64,000 nt of DNA from the NCBI GenBank assembly GCA_916700875.1, contig CAKAKS010000067.1, forward strand, positions 22,887,591 to 22,951,590. The letters run 5' to 3'. Shown here in pieces: positions 1-10,835 of this stretch; within the stretch, counting starts at the first letter, position 1, and the number at the start of each line of letters is the position of its first letter. Below the pieces are notes generated by a model, which was given only the letters and a program-made list of their open reading frames with translations, was not told the origin of the DNA and ran no database searches. The position numbers and the translations under genes were made by a program. The stretch is from Sebastes aleutianus. Taxonomy: Eukaryota; Chordata; Actinopteri; Perciformes; Sebastidae.

Positions 1-430
1 TTTGCCAGTGAGGAGGATGCCGCCCCACACCATGACACAGCCCCCACCAAAAGCTGTTACTCCATCGGTGCAACAATCAGCATAGCGTTCTCCACGTCGT
101 CTCTATACTTTGACCCTGCCGTCCAACTTTCGCAGACAGAACCTGGACTCATCACTGAACATGACATTCCCCCACATGTTCAGGTTCCATTGTCTGTGTT
201 GTCGACACCAGCGCAAACGGGCCTGACAGTGAAGGGCAGTCATTGCAGGCTTCCTGGTAGCCTTATGAGAATACACTGTTTAGAGCATTTTGGCAAATTT
301 TTCTTGGGCGCTACCCACATAATCAGCTGTGCTGCTCATCCCACAAATGCATGATCCTTACAAGTTGGACATCATTGCGAAGGTAAATAAACAGGCCTTC
401 CAACGATGTAAAATACAATGACCATTAGCA
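1..430 (-). mobile_element. Tc1/mariner-like transposase remnant, cut by left edge
   Basis: Read on the minus strand, about 1-270 translates as the middle of a Tc1-family transposase. It shows an FSDESRF block carrying the first catalytic Asp, then RRRGERYADCC, then the Gly-rich FGGGCVMVWGG box. An in-frame TAG at 103-105 interrupts it between DGRVKV and RRRGER, so this copy is dead. The flank at about 340-420 looks like upstream element sequence, not gene. The C-terminal catalytic residues would lie to the left of the window. It sits beyond slc6 exon 8, probably in an intron of that gene. Confidence 0.75.
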
Positions 431-1654
431 TTGTAACAACAGAGAAATAATCCATCAAACACAAGTTTCCGAACTTTGTTTTTCCAGTTTATTTATAGTA
501 ATAGGTCCATTTGACGCAAGAATTAGACCTGCTGAGTTTGTGTTGAGATGGGGAGTAACTAAAAGTGAAACTCTTATTTCTGGCCCAATGCACCCCAGCT
601 GGTTTAGAGGAGGATGCTGCCACAATCTTATCCCCGACTTCCTGTCCTCTACACTTACTCATATTTTAGGAGCATTTCAAAGCTTTGTCTTCCTAAAATG
701 TCACATTACTAGAGCAGCGAAATGAAAATACATCTTGCTCACATTGCAGAACAATTATGTCACCACATCAGAATGACTTTTGGAATTTCCAGTTACGGTA
801 TAACTGTATGAAATCTGAAAATTCACATATCACAGCATTTGGCTGAAGTGTGTACCATATACAGTATACTGTATGTGCCATATGCAGTACTCATCTCATT
901 ATGGGGACATATATCAGTTCACACCACCACATGTGAGGATGTACTTGCAATCTCGGTACAGAAATTCAGTCCCCAAAAGGTTAGCCATTTACTTTAGTTA
1001 AAGCTTCTATAATCAAATGTGTATATTAATGATGAATCAAATGAGGGTGTGTGTGAAAAGGGGTCACTTAAAAAGGTATAATATGCAGGAATTTCCTAAA
1101 AACAATGTATAGACTGATACAACAATAATCCAGTCTGTTATCTACTGTAGCAGGACGGGATACCCCCGTCTGTGTGCCAACTGATAAAACTTCATCTGGG
1201 CAGTGCTGCAGAAAGACATTCCTGTGTCACAAGAATTGGCCTTCAATCACTGCAGAGGAGTATTGAATAGACTCCCTAATACCCCTTTCACACCGAGGAC
1301 TCAACCAAGGTTGAACCATGGTTGATTGTGTGTTTGAAAGGGTTAACCCGCGTTGACCGACTCACCTTTGCGATCCAGGTCGAGAGGAGGGTCAGACCAG
1401 GGTCGATTTCAATGTGAACGGCACGGACCAGGGTCGCTAACAACCGGGGCGGGACAAATCTATTTGGAAAGGGTTTAAGTGAGATGTGTAGTTCTTATGG
1501 TTAAGAGAAAGCCAGTGAATGCAGGGAACTTCTTTTATTTTTTTAAGATGTACAAACAAAAGCATGTTGGTAGATACTTATGATTTACTGTTTTTCACAG
1601 GAGCACAACAAAGCTAACATACAACACAGTGTTTGTCTACAAACCATCCCATAC
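431..1654. other. Presumed slc6 intron, no exon found
   Basis: No exon for the next part of the transporter (the expected GPGLAF-type sequence) is visible here on the minus strand. At about 1285-1460 there is a GC-richer stretch with small internal inverted repeats, such as the palindromic core of GGTTGAACCATGGTTGA. It resembles a small non-autonomous DNA element, but no ends could be defined. Confidence 0.4.
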
Positions 1655-1779
1655 CTGATTCAGCTACCGTTGAGATGTCAACACCCAACTCATACGACAT
1701 GAAGCCGAGGACAGAGAAGACGGCAAAGCCGGCAAGAAAGCTGGTTAAACTGTTTAGTGTGCACAAGGCAAAGGTGTCT
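1655..1779 (-). CDS. slc6-like coding exon 8 (TM7)
   Basis: The exon encodes DTFALCTLNSLTSFLAGFAV, then FSVLGFMSYELGVDISTVAES, typical of TM7 and the following extracellular loop. It ends in phase 1 with donor GTATGG. It is the last slc6 exon found in the window. Confidence 0.88.
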
Positions 1780-4700
1780 CTGAAAATAAAAAAAAAGATG
1801 ATTAGGTATTATATCCTACATCACATAAACAGTTAAAGGCATAAAACGTATAGAATAATATTTATTTTCCTTACTTGTAGCAGTTGTTGTTGTATTTGTT
1901 GTAGCTTCCCATAGATGGCGTAGAGCCTACGCAGACACAAATGGAGAATAATATCTGGCTCCCAGCATCCATCCACACCTTTAAACAGTTAAATGAGCTG
2001 TGATTGCCTTTAAATCTTAATTTATTAATTGATTTGATGTTTACTACATCCAGTTCATATTTGTGGTCAGTATGTTTGGCATTTATGTTCACATGGTTCA
2101 GTGGTTCTAAATGAGTGTTCCTCAGGTCTGCCTCTGTCAAAATGTCCTGTTCCTGTCCGCCCGGTCGTCTGCATTTGGGTTCTTTTACTTGCTTCCTCGT
2201 GCACACCCGCTTTACAGCTCATCCTAAAATTAAAAGAAAACCTATCCACATGCTTTCCTGCCCAGGAACCTCGCTGGGCTGTGAGTCGATTTTTGGCGTT
2301 GTGGCCAACCTTGGTATTGCGGCACGTGACACACACTGGCCCAAATGCTCTCAACCAGCTGGACCACTGAAGAACTGTAGCATGCATGCTTTATGGGCCC
2401 AAAACTCGAGGGAGAAACTTTTATTGGAATAAATGGGGTGCTATTTTGGAACACAGTATCTAGTTGTCATCTTACATCCTTAGCTCCGCCTAGTGGTGCC
2501 TAGCTTTTGCAGCAGATGCTGTGGGTTAACTTAGTACATTTTTTACATATTCACATAATACCAGCATCTCTCATCTACAACAGCTTGTATGACAGCCTTT
2601 CCCTTTCAACTGATTAAGTCCTATGCAGCCATCTGAATGTGGCAGATGTGTCCCTTATCTGCAGTCTCTAATTGAAAGATAAGGTTGGAGTTATTCTATA
2701 TTTTTCTTACTGTCAATAAATTCCATCGGAGGATCAAGATGAATAATCTGTTAGTCGGTCTAGCCAGAATGTGGCAAATGTAACTCTTTAAAAACAGGTC
2801 GCAAATATACCATTTATTTTTTTAAAGGCTCAGTTACATCCTAAAGAGCAGAACACTAGTTTTTAGCAAATGTCACTCAAACAGGAGTAAATAATGGGTT
2901 TGTTGGGGACAATTTTCAGCCACAGATTTATACACATTTTGTCACAGTTTGATCCTTGGTGCCTCCTCTACATCCCCACTTCCTCAGACACTATTAGTTG
3001 CTATTCCCTACCTGTCCACCAGATGCCCTCAGATTTTTTTCACCAAATTTCCTCTTTCACCTGCTCTCACTTCCCTCATCAGTCACTCACTACTTATACC
3101 GGTTCACTTCCTTTTCCAGTTTATCATCTTTGCTGTATGGCATTTTTGTTACCCGTTACCTGCCTACCTTTTAGACTCTCAGCCTGTAAGTCATTTTCAA
3201 TAAATCACTGAATTCATCCTGCTGCCTCCTCATCTGTTTCATGTGTGTGTGGGTCCTTCCCCTGCTGACTGTACTCCCCACCGTGACATATTTGATGCTC
3301 TAGTGAAGTGCTACTTTGGTCTGCAGGACAGTGTAAGAGTGACTGAGTCAAAATCAACTGAAATTCTTGTATTAAATCGTAATGAAGATTGAAGATGAAG
3401 ATGTCAACCAGTGAAAAGTTGTGGATGTAACATTGCAAGTAGGATCAATTAATATTTGGTTTTGGTTATTGCCAGCCTCATTCTAATGTCAAAGTCGTCA
3501 AGTTCATCACTGTAAGTGTGCCAGTGTTCTGCACAGTGAGTCACTTATACATCCACTCATCACTCACACATAAACCTCACCTGAGGATCAGTCAGACGAG
3601 TTGGATCAGGAGAAAGATAATATCGAATTCCATCGACAGCTCCTGGTAATGTCAGCCCACGGATCAGCAACACAATCAACATCACGTAGGGAAAAGTGGC
3701 CGTGAAGTAGACGACCTGAGAGAGAAGCATCAATACATACTGAATTCAGTGGTGGTAAATTTACACATCAAGGTTCCGGTTTCAATGTGTTTGAAGTTCT
3801 GTTAACATCCCGTTGATTATAATTGTATACATCTCACCTTTCCGGACGTCTTGATCCCTTTCCAGATACAGAAGTAACAGATGATCCAGCTCAGCAGAAG
3901 ACATCCAGCCAGGTCCCAGCGGACACTGCCCATCTCCTCAATTCCTCCAGACAAACCCAGGACTCTCCTCCTGTGTGCAGAAGGAAAATTATGGTACATT
4001 TTTATGACTGTTTTTTACTCTTTTTTTATGCCAATTTTGGTGATATGAGTACTTACTGCCAGAATTCTTTAACTGAAGATGTTGCATTTTCATTGATGTG
4101 GCCATAAACTGAATCATTATAACCACAATCAACGCAGTTCTCTTGCAGTGGAAGAATAAGAAATAACAAGTTAGAATAGCTAGATATTTTTAGAATATGC
4201 TGCCATGTTGATATTGAGTCAGCTTTGGAAGAAAAAAAGATTTTTTTTAATACATTTCCAGTTCCTCTTCTAGAAACAAACTAGTTATTTGTCACCACTG
4301 ATTGTAATACTATACTTATACTGTATAAGGCCATGGCACCATCATAATGCAGATGTGTACCTGTGTTCCAAGTGTTGTTGCAGTTGGCCCAGGGGAGTAC
4401 AGTGTGGAAGGAGGAGAAGAGGAAGAGGAAGGCCCAAGCCAGGATGACGATATAATAAACCAAAGCGTATGTCATAATCACTTGACTGCCGTAGCCTAAA
4501 CCTATTCACAAAAATGATCAAATTTCAACATTGGGTACACAACCAGTAATGTAACAAGTATTTCAAATACTATTATATTGGTATCAGTACCATATTGGTA
4601 TGCGAACCAGAATATGCAGGTCAAATGGGGCAATCGAGTTTCCGATGTGTACATGAATAAGTTATCTGACCAACTAAGAGGCTGTAAAACAGGCTGTATG

Positions 4701-5990
4701 ATTGGTAACACCCTGGTAAACCATTTTATGTATGCTGACGATCTGGCTTTTGTCTCTCCTAGCAGTGCTGGGTTTCAACAGTTGTTGAATATATGCTCCG
4801 AGTATGGGGTCAAATATGATGTGCAATACAATGCAAAAGGAGTGTTGTCATGTGCTGTAGAAAAAAAGAAGATAGGAACCTTAAACTTTCCGGCTCTTTA
4901 TCTATCAGGACAACTGCTATGTGTTTGTAATAAAACAAAATACCTGGGGCACTTTATTACAGATCAAATGTCTGATGATGACGACATGTACAGGCAGTGC
5001 CGTGTATTATATGCTCAAGCTAACATGTTGGAAAGAAAATTCTACATGTGTTCAGACCATGTCAAGATAGGTCTCTTTAGAGCCTATTGCACTCCCCTCT
5101 ATACTGCCCCCCTGTGGGCCAAGTTTAAAAAAGGTGAGCATGCATAAGCTTCAGGTTGCCTACATTGACTGCATGCAGATATTACTTAAGAATCCCAGGT
5201 GGTGTAGTGCAAGCGAGCTGTTCTGTAATGCAGGTGTCAACACTTTCCAGGCTCTGGAGAGAAACCTGATGTATACATTTATATGTCGGCTAAATGATTC
5301 TCAGAACACCATTATCATGCTACTGTCAAATCCTTGTTTTAGTGTTATAAGATGCCAGTCACCCCTGTGGAACCATTGGTATAACTGTCTTTTATAAAAA
5401 GTTGCAGTTTCTATTTTGTGTTTATGTATTGTTGTTCGTGTTGTATGTTTTTTAATGGATTTTGATTCTGTCAATAAAGATGAATTGAATTGACTATGTA
5501 CTGTATTGAATATAAGTTAGCAGTACCTTCAAATAAAGGACATATTTTCCTCCAACATGTGATTCCACCCTGACCAGTTAACTGTCCCAGAGATACCTCC
5601 AGAAAGAAGATGGGGATTCCACAGGTGAGCAGGATCACAACATAAGGAACCAAGAAAGCTCCTAAAGGGGAGAATTTAGTGAAGTAATGAATTATAGGGA
5701 GACAAATACAAACACAAAATGTTAATGATTTAATACCATTCTTCCAGTCATCTAACTTTCTGCTGAACAATACAATGAGACTTTTAAATCATGTTCTCAC
5801 CTCCTCCATTTTTGAAGCACAGATATGGAAATCTCCAAACGTTGCCCAGTCCGATGATTTGTCCGGCTATTGATAAAATGAACTCCCTCTTGTTGGCCCA
5901 CTGGCCTCTCTCGTCACACTTTGCTGGAGCAGGATTTGGACTGTCCTCATCTTTCATGAGACTCTTCTCTGGATCACCTACTGGCTCCAT
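1655..5990 (-). CDS. SLC6-family Na+/Cl- dependent transporter (GAT2/BGT1-like), 5' part
   Basis: This is a plasma-membrane symporter that would use the Na+ and Cl- gradients to import GABA, betaine, taurine or a related solute. Eight coding exons join in phase: 5801-5990, 5527-5661, 4361-4501, 4057-4141, 3838-3970, 3581-3715, 1875-1978 and 1655-1779. They give 349 residues of an expected 600 or so. TM1 carries GLGNVWRFPYLC, and TM2 is followed by CWRKICPLFEG. The second extracellular loop keeps the conserved cysteine pair in CNNTWNTENC and an NAT glycosylation site. Exons 5-8 hold TM4 to about TM8, including WKGIKTSGKVVYFTATFPY and GSYNKY. Closest by eye are the SLC6A13/SLC6A12 proteins, and a fish-specific paralogue is possible, so no symbol is given. 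The start is the first ATG after the acceptor at 6004-6005; a second Met lies 11 codons in. TM1 and TM6 have unusual substitutions (see findings). The 3' end is off the left edge. Confidence 0.9.
1875..1978 (-). CDS. slc6-like coding exon 7 (TM6-TM7 start)
   Basis: The exon encodes VWMDAGSQILFS, then a divergent TM6 (ICVCVGSTPSM), then the conserved GSYNKYNNNCY. The donor is GTAAGG splitting an AA|A Lys codon. The TM6 half-helix differs from the usual FAICLGCLTAL pattern. It is separated from exon 6 by a 1.6-kb intron. Confidence 0.85.
1979..3580. other. slc6 intron 6, no recognisable content
   Basis: A 1.6-kb intron between coding exons 6 and 7. Several short open frames occur at 2070-2450, but none has family resemblance or splice context. 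Confidence 0.5.
3581..3715 (-). CDS. slc6-like coding exon 6 (TM5)
   Basis: A 135-nt, phase-0 exon encoding VVYFTATFPYVMLIVLLIRG (TM5) and LTLPGAVDGIRYYLSPD, ending LTDPQ before donor GTGAGG. Confidence 0.9.
3838..3970 (-). CDS. slc6-like coding exon 5 (TM4)
   Basis: The exon completes EFWQ and encodes RRVLGLSGGIEEMGSVRW, then TM4 (LAGCLLLSWIICYFCIW) and KGIKTSGK. It has a clear ACACAG acceptor and a GTGAGA donor in phase 0. Confidence 0.92.
4057..4141 (-). CDS. slc6-like coding exon 4 (loop EL2)
   Basis: This is an 85-nt exon found by phase. It completes WNTENC (second loop cysteine), then encodes a short glycosylatable loop with INENATSSVKEFW before donor GTAAGT. The loop is shorter than in human GAT2. 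Confidence 0.82.
4361..4501 (-). CDS. slc6-like coding exon 3 (TM3, start of loop EL2)
   Basis: Using the acceptor at 4502-4503, not the AG six bases further in, gives FEG-LGYGSQVIM, matching the family's FEGIGY spacing. The exon encodes TM3 (ALVYYIVILAWAFLFLFSSF), then LPWANCNNTWNT with the first loop cysteine. Donor GTACAC. Confidence 0.88.
4600..5494 (+). mobile_element. Degenerate LINE reverse-transcriptase fragment, antisense in slc6 intron 2
   Basis: From about 4600 the plus strand encodes the C-terminal half of a non-LTR reverse transcriptase. The catalytic YADD box is at 4731-4742, followed by thumb-like sequence (TKYLGHFITDQ, RAYCTPLYTAPLW). The frame shifts at about 5134, and the rest (MHKLQVAYIDC to QSPLWNHWYNCLL) ends at 5397. 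Upstream, WGNRVSD jumps straight to VYMNKLSDQL, so the block that should hold RT motif B-type sequence is missing. The 3' end has an AATAAA-like TCAATAAAGATG, then a short TTGAA-type tail at 5485-5494. It is 5'-truncated and inactive. The clade is not certain (Rex1/CR1-like is a guess). Confidence 0.85.
5527..5661 (-). CDS. slc6-like coding exon 2 (TM2)
   Basis: This 135-nt exon continues NGGG with AFLVPYVVILLTCGIP (TM2) and runs through LGQLTGQGGITCWRKICPLFEG, the conserved intracellular loop 1 of the family. Acceptor CTTTAG and donor GTACTG flank it, phase 1 at both ends. Confidence 0.9.
5801..5990 (-). CDS. slc6-like coding exon 1 (N-terminus, TM1)
   Basis: The exon begins after an acceptor at 6004-6005, and the ATG is 5988-5990. 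It ends with donor GTGAGAAC in phase 1. It encodes a Pro/Asp-rich cytosolic N-terminus, then DERGQWANKREFILS and the TM1 sodium-site motif GLGNVWRFPY. It stops inside the NGGG that follows TM1. A noncoding leader exon must lie upstream but was not identified. Confidence 0.9.
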
Positions 5991-7063
5991 CGAGACACGA
6001 ATGCTGTGTTGAAATGAAAGTGATGAGAAATTATTCATCTTTAGTTGGTCTAAGTGCAATACCTTCCCTGCTGTACACACATTACATGGACTTTCAAAAA
6101 AAGCGCTCACGACCCATTTCTGAGTCGCTCGCCAAAGGTTCAAAGAATATGTAAACAAATTTGATAAGATAAAGTCATTTGGTAAACCTCAATTTCTATC
6201 CAATTCACAGACATCCCGCCCCCTTCTGATACAAACCGATTATTTGCCAATCAGCTGTCAATTAAACGAGACAAGCTGCTGCAAAGTTTGTTTACATCAG
6301 TGACGCCGTAACATTTGGGGTCTTTCCCATTTGTGCTTTTATACGGCTTGACTCCTCTCCTCGACTCCTCTCCTCGCGTCTTAGTCCCACCCACGGGAGA
6401 TGCAAGCGGAGGAGGCGAGGAAAAGACTCGAGGAGAGACGAAACGAGGAAATATGTTTTTAGAGACATGAGATGTCGTTTCCTCTGAAGCGTCACGTGAA
6501 GCGACGTCCGTTTCTGATGACAGCAGCAGCTGATCACAGCTGGATCAGATGTCAGTGGGCTTCAACAGCTGTTTATGTCTGAACTGATCTAATATTAATA
6601 AAGAAACAGAGTTATCAGAGCAGCAGTGTTTCTCTCTGTAGCCTGCACATGAATAACAGCTGCAGTCTGTATTGGCCTAGGAAGTGTAGAAGTAATCCCT
6701 TGTTAACTATATAAAAATGTGATAAACAATGATAAAAGTATTAATCCTATAACACTGTTTTTACTACTGAAACAGCATACAATCATAGTGCTGCTGTGTT
6801 GACACCAGTGCTGTAATACTCACACTGGCCACTATAACTCACAGCTCTAGTGATGTCATGTAAATTCCAAGCAACCTCGCAGCTGCAGGGGGCCCAAAAC
6901 AGGGAATCTGGCAGAGGAGGTACCAAGGTCATATGTATGGCAGAGGGTATATGCTGATTAGTAAGACAGAGACCAGTAGAATTGAGGAATACTACGATTT
7001 ATCATGACAGGATAGGAGGTGAGTTCTTTGTTCCAAGTATATAAGGTTATGATGTAAAGAACG

Positions 7064-7103
7064 CGAGCAGTTGCGTCCGGACAGATGTGTCCGGACCTGC
7101 TCG
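7064..7103. repeat. Perfect-stem hairpin in CCGGAC sequence
   Basis: GTCCGGACA (7075-7083) pairs perfectly with TGTCCGGAC (7088-7096) around a GATG loop. Outer arms CGAGCAG (7064-7070) and CTGCTCG (7097-7103) also pair. The structure is visible directly; its role is unknown. Confidence 0.7.
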
Positions 7104-7499
7104 GGTTTTGGTTGTGTTTGTGTCTGTTGATATTAAACACGATGAAAACTCTGCTTTTTGCAAAATACTTGTACAGCATCAAGTGATTCATTTGAGTAAC
7201 CTGTGTTGACTTTCTGACACCATTAAAATTGAACATTGAAGAATATTGAGCTGGGATCTCTGCCGTTCTTGGCCCAAGGCTTGAGATTTCCAGACTCAAC
7301 ATAAGGAGGTAATATGTATGTTTTCTCTCTATGGCCACTCCTTGGCTCCGTAGTCTTCTGCGCCACTCCGCCACTCACTTCCCACGTACACACACACACA
7401 CACACACTTAGCTCTGCTATTCTCCAAATGACCTACGCTACTCGTACAACAACTGGCTCTAGAGACGGCCATTCGCGTTTTTCACCGTAGTTCGTCTAC

Positions 7500-7573
7500 A
7501 CGCTTGGCACACAGGAGAGGATAAAATCTGCAACCTCACCGCTAGATGCCTCCAGATGTTACACACTGTACCT
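7500..7573. mobile_element. End of TTAA-flanked MITE (family T2)
   Basis: GATGTTACACACTGTACCTTT followed by TTAA at 7574-7577 is the terminal sequence of the element seen complete at 32914-33681. The other end of this copy was not found. Confidence 0.5.
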
Positions 7574-8360
7574 TTAAATGCTGAAAAATAAACTTATGGG
7601 ATGCAGTCCAAAACAAGCAGAGGCCAATCCAAAAAAAAAAAACAGGACACTAAAACACTGGAAAACTAACACTAGTAACTTCCCTTAAGGAGAGACGACA
7701 AACTGACAATGAACCACAGGAAACACAGAGATCAGACACAGAAGGAGGGCAGGGTGATAAGACACAGGTGGAACAAATCAGGGCAGGGCAGACAATTACA
7801 AAAGTGGGAATGCACATAGGCAGGAAGTAAATAAAACAGGAAACAGACTAAGCATAAATGAATAACAATGACAAGGAAAAAACATAACAGAAAACCCAGA
7901 AAACAAAACCTCTAGAACTGATCAAATAAAACCAAAGATAGGTAAACTAATAAAGGCCACTAAAAAAATGATTATGCTAGAAAGTCTTTACAAAAAAGGG
8001 CTCTGGACACAGAGCCACAATGTTACAGGAGGTAAGAGCTTGATCATCAAAGACGGAGATATTAGTGACAGGAAAACAAACTGTAACAAATACAAAGAAG
8101 TTAAACACATAATCAGACTAAAAGTAGTTGAAGCTGCTAAATACAGGAAGGACTGTGTGAATGTGTAAATTAATAGGCTTATATTATCAATGCCCAATCT
8201 CGAGCACGATAGACCTGACTATAATTTCTTGTGTGTATTCCATTAAATTAATGTTTTCTTAGATGTATTCTTAGGACAATATTTTAGCCTTATTCTTTTG
8301 TGAAAGGGGACTTGGGAGCAAATAGAAAATAAATATAAGAACATAATTCAAAGCGGTTAA

Positions 8361-8640
8361 AGCTGCGGTAGGTAGAATTGGAACAAATGTGTGTCCTCCG
8401 GTGCGCCTAATGGCACCGAAAGAAAACAACCAGTGGAGTCTGTCGTCCATCTGCCGTCTCTGAGCAGCTGTCAATCACTCACGGACTCCGATCAAACGGT
8501 CAAACTAAGCGCTGATCAAATATGAATCAATATTCTGTTACTCAATCAATTTCAGCAAAGATCCCGGTATGATTTAATGTAAAAAAGTGAAGGTATCAAA
8601 AACACATTACTACTTCGCAGTTAAATAATCAACAATTATT
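8361..8640 (+). mobile_element. 5' part of TTAA-flanked foldback MITE (family T1)
   Basis: TTAA at 8357-8360 precedes AGCTGCGGTAGGTAGAA, the T1 terminus. Downstream, the GAGCAGCTGTCAATCACTC and CAAACGGTCAAACTA blocks shared by the other T1 copies follow in order. The right half is missing, and the copy fades before the TA-flanked element at 8697. Confidence 0.65.
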
Positions 8641-8696
8641 TTATTCTAACAGGAGCAGTAAAGAATGCTTTGAAAAACACAACAGTATAACATGTA

Positions 8697-9218
8697 CTCA
8701 GTGGTGGAAAGTAACTAAGTACATTTACTCAAGTACTGTACTTAAGTACAATTTTTGACGTACTTGTACTTTACTTGAGTATTTCCATGTTCTGATACTC
8801 CACTACATCTCAGAGGGAAATATTTTACTTTTTACTCCACAACATTGATTTAATAACTTTCGTTACTTTACAGATTATTAATACAAAATATAATCAACGA
8901 ATAAATGATGATGCATTATTGTTGGTTAAACTACCCAGCAGTATATAAAGTCATTAAAATGAGCTCCAGCTTTACCAGCTACAACATTAAAGTGATGAAC
9001 ACATTAATGCATCAATAAGTATAATCCAATAATATACATAATTCTGCATAATGTGTACTTTTATGTTTGCTACTTGAAGTATATTATATGCTAATATTTT
9101 TGCACTTTTACTTAAGTAGGATTTTGAATGCAGGACCCTTACTTATAACAGAGTATTTCTACATGGTAGTATTGCTACTTTTACTTAAGCACAAGATCTG
9201 AGTTCTTCCACCACTGAG
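8697..9218. mobile_element. TA-flanked MITE with CTCAGTGGTGGAA inverted ends
   Basis: A 522-bp AT-rich element. Its left end CTCAGTGGTGGAA and right end TTCTTCCACCACTGAG are inverted repeats. A TA dinucleotide sits immediately outside each end (8695-8696 and 9219-9220), as expected for a Tc1/mariner-type insertion. It has no coding capacity. Related internal sequence recurs at about 20040-20460 and 20761-20880. Confidence 0.75.
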
Positions 9219-9400
9219 TAGGTTTTCTTTAGTGTATAACCACCTGAAAATAAGAGTTTTTGTTACCTTAGAATGAGCCGTTTATATCTACACAAGGAGA
9301 GATGGTCCTCTTTTCACGGAGACGGCCGCCACTTAGCCCAGACAAACCACTGTGTTAACTAGGTCACCTCACGTTTCTAGAGACACTGAATCAAACCTGT
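9219..9400 (-). mobile_element. Inverted fragment of TTAA MITE family T2
   Basis: Sequence such as CACCTGAAAATAAGAG, GAATGAGCCGTTTATATC and GAGACGGCCGCC is the reverse complement, with changes, of the right third of the T2 element at 32914-33681 (the part with ATGGCGGACTCCGTG and TATACATTAATG). Confidence 0.5.
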
Positions 9401-10135
9401 TTGTCTTCGAGAGCTGAAGCATTAACAGGTATTTCTGCACAAACTGCAATTTTGGGGGGATTTTAAATGTGCCATGTGTCATTATAATGAATTATTACCT
9501 CCGCCCAGGCCAAGGGCCTAGGAAGGCCCCCCCTCCTCCCCCTCCATGCAGTTTGCGCCATCATCCACGTGTATTTTTGATTTTTGTTTATGCTGAGATC
9601 AGCTGTACGCAGCGGAGCAGTGTAAAACACTTCATTCAAACTGGACAGAAACAAAGTAAACCAATAGTGAAGTAAAGATCAGGGGAAGTAAACATGAAGT
9701 GTAATTAGGACAACTGCTGTTAAGTCCTGAAGCTATGCAGACACCTGAATGTACATAAGCATGGGACTCAAGCGATCTGAGGTGTAGTGAGGTGGAGCAC
9801 GGTGATTTTCAAATGGGTCCCTTGAGGTCAATGGAATGCACTAAAACCGAAGGTAAATACAGGTATATTCAGGCAGACAGACACCGTAAACACGGTGCAT
9901 GGACGGTGGGGACGGTGCATGAGAAAAAGAGCAACTCTGTCAATACTCACGTCTCCTCAGGCGATCAATGGACTTTCAGCTTAAAACCGTATTTAAGATT
10001 TTTAATAAAAGTTTTTCTTTGTTGCAGCTCTGACTCTGGTTTTATTTAACAGGTGAAGAGAACTGAATGCAATGTTGATGAATTTGCAATGTTTTTAACT
10101 GCAAAAATATTCTACAACAACACATTGTATTGTGA
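9401..10135. other. Intergenic, little recognised
   Basis: A fragment at about 9855-9960 (AAATACAGGTATATTCAGGCAGACAG) belongs to the repeat family present at 39000-39512 and 55000-55505. Nothing else is recognisable. Confidence 0.4.
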
Positions 10136-10510
10136 AGTATTCAGTCATGCCTGTTCTCTGATTTTTGACTGCCGCCACCAAGGGGCAGCATAACATCTCA
10201 TTACATTCACAACATGGCTTCCTGAGTCATTTCTTTGCATGAATTGCCTTCTCTGAATCCATCTAGTCTAGAGTTTAAACAATTAATTAAGTCATCAATG
10301 GACTATTATGATAAGTGATTAATTGTTAAAGTCATTTTACAAGCAAAAGTGCCAAATATTCATTGGTCCCACCAGCTCAGTTCTACTGATGTTTTGCTTT
10401 TCTGTGTTTTTAAATAATTTTAAACTGAATATTTTTTACCTTTGGACTGTTTGGTCAGACAAATTATTTATTCTCGTAACATTACGATTTTTTTTCCCCT
10501 TAAAGTTATG
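10136..10510. repeat. Direct repeat copy A preceding satellite array
   Basis: About 375 bp, nearly identical to 11540-11913 (offset 1404, only a few mismatches, for example ATTCACAAC versus ATCCACAAC). Its right half (TTGTTAAAGTCATTTTACAAGC to TTTGGTCAGACAAA) belongs to the hAT-like family that also forms the outer elements near 33690 and 39520. Confidence 0.85.
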
Positions 10511-10835
10511 ACTTTATTCTTGTAATATTACAACTTTTTTCTCGTAAAGTTATGACTTTATTCTCGTAATATTACGACTTTTTTCTCGTAAAGTTATTAC
10601 TTTATTCTTGTAATATTACGACTTTTTGCTCGTAAAGTTATTACTTTATTCTCGTAATATTACAACTTTTTTCTCGTAAAGTTATGACTTTATTCTCATA
10701 AATTACGACTTTATTCTCGTAAAGTTATGACTTTATTCGCGTAATATGACTTTTTTTCTTGAAATATTATGACTTTATTCTCATAAATTACGACTTTTTT
10801 CTCGTAATATTATGACTTTATTCTTGAAATCTCTG
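10483..10835. repeat. Satellite array 1 (about 42-bp units)
   Basis: Tandem units alternate AAAGTTATGACTTTATTC and TCGTAATATTACGACTTTTT, about 8 degenerate copies. The same array type recurs at 11878-12560, 15905-16066 and, inverted, at 51300-51712. Confidence 0.9.

Larger units (their letters stand above)
6004..8356. other. Upstream region of slc6-like gene, mixed repeats
   Basis: No coding exon was found. At 6355-6450 there is an imperfect inverted repeat of CTCCTCTCCTCG-type sequence (sense near 6355-6380, reverse near 6410-6440). A strong hairpin lies at 7064-7103. A short (CA)n run is at 7387-7407. A TTAA-flanked element end is at 7500-7573. Any slc6 leader exon and promoter should lie in this stretch, but I could not place them. 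Confidence 0.4.

Noticed and set aside
2067..2454. Overlapping open frames on both strands in slc6 intron 6
   Set aside because: Both strands are open together with no family resemblance, and the slc6 exons join perfectly without them.
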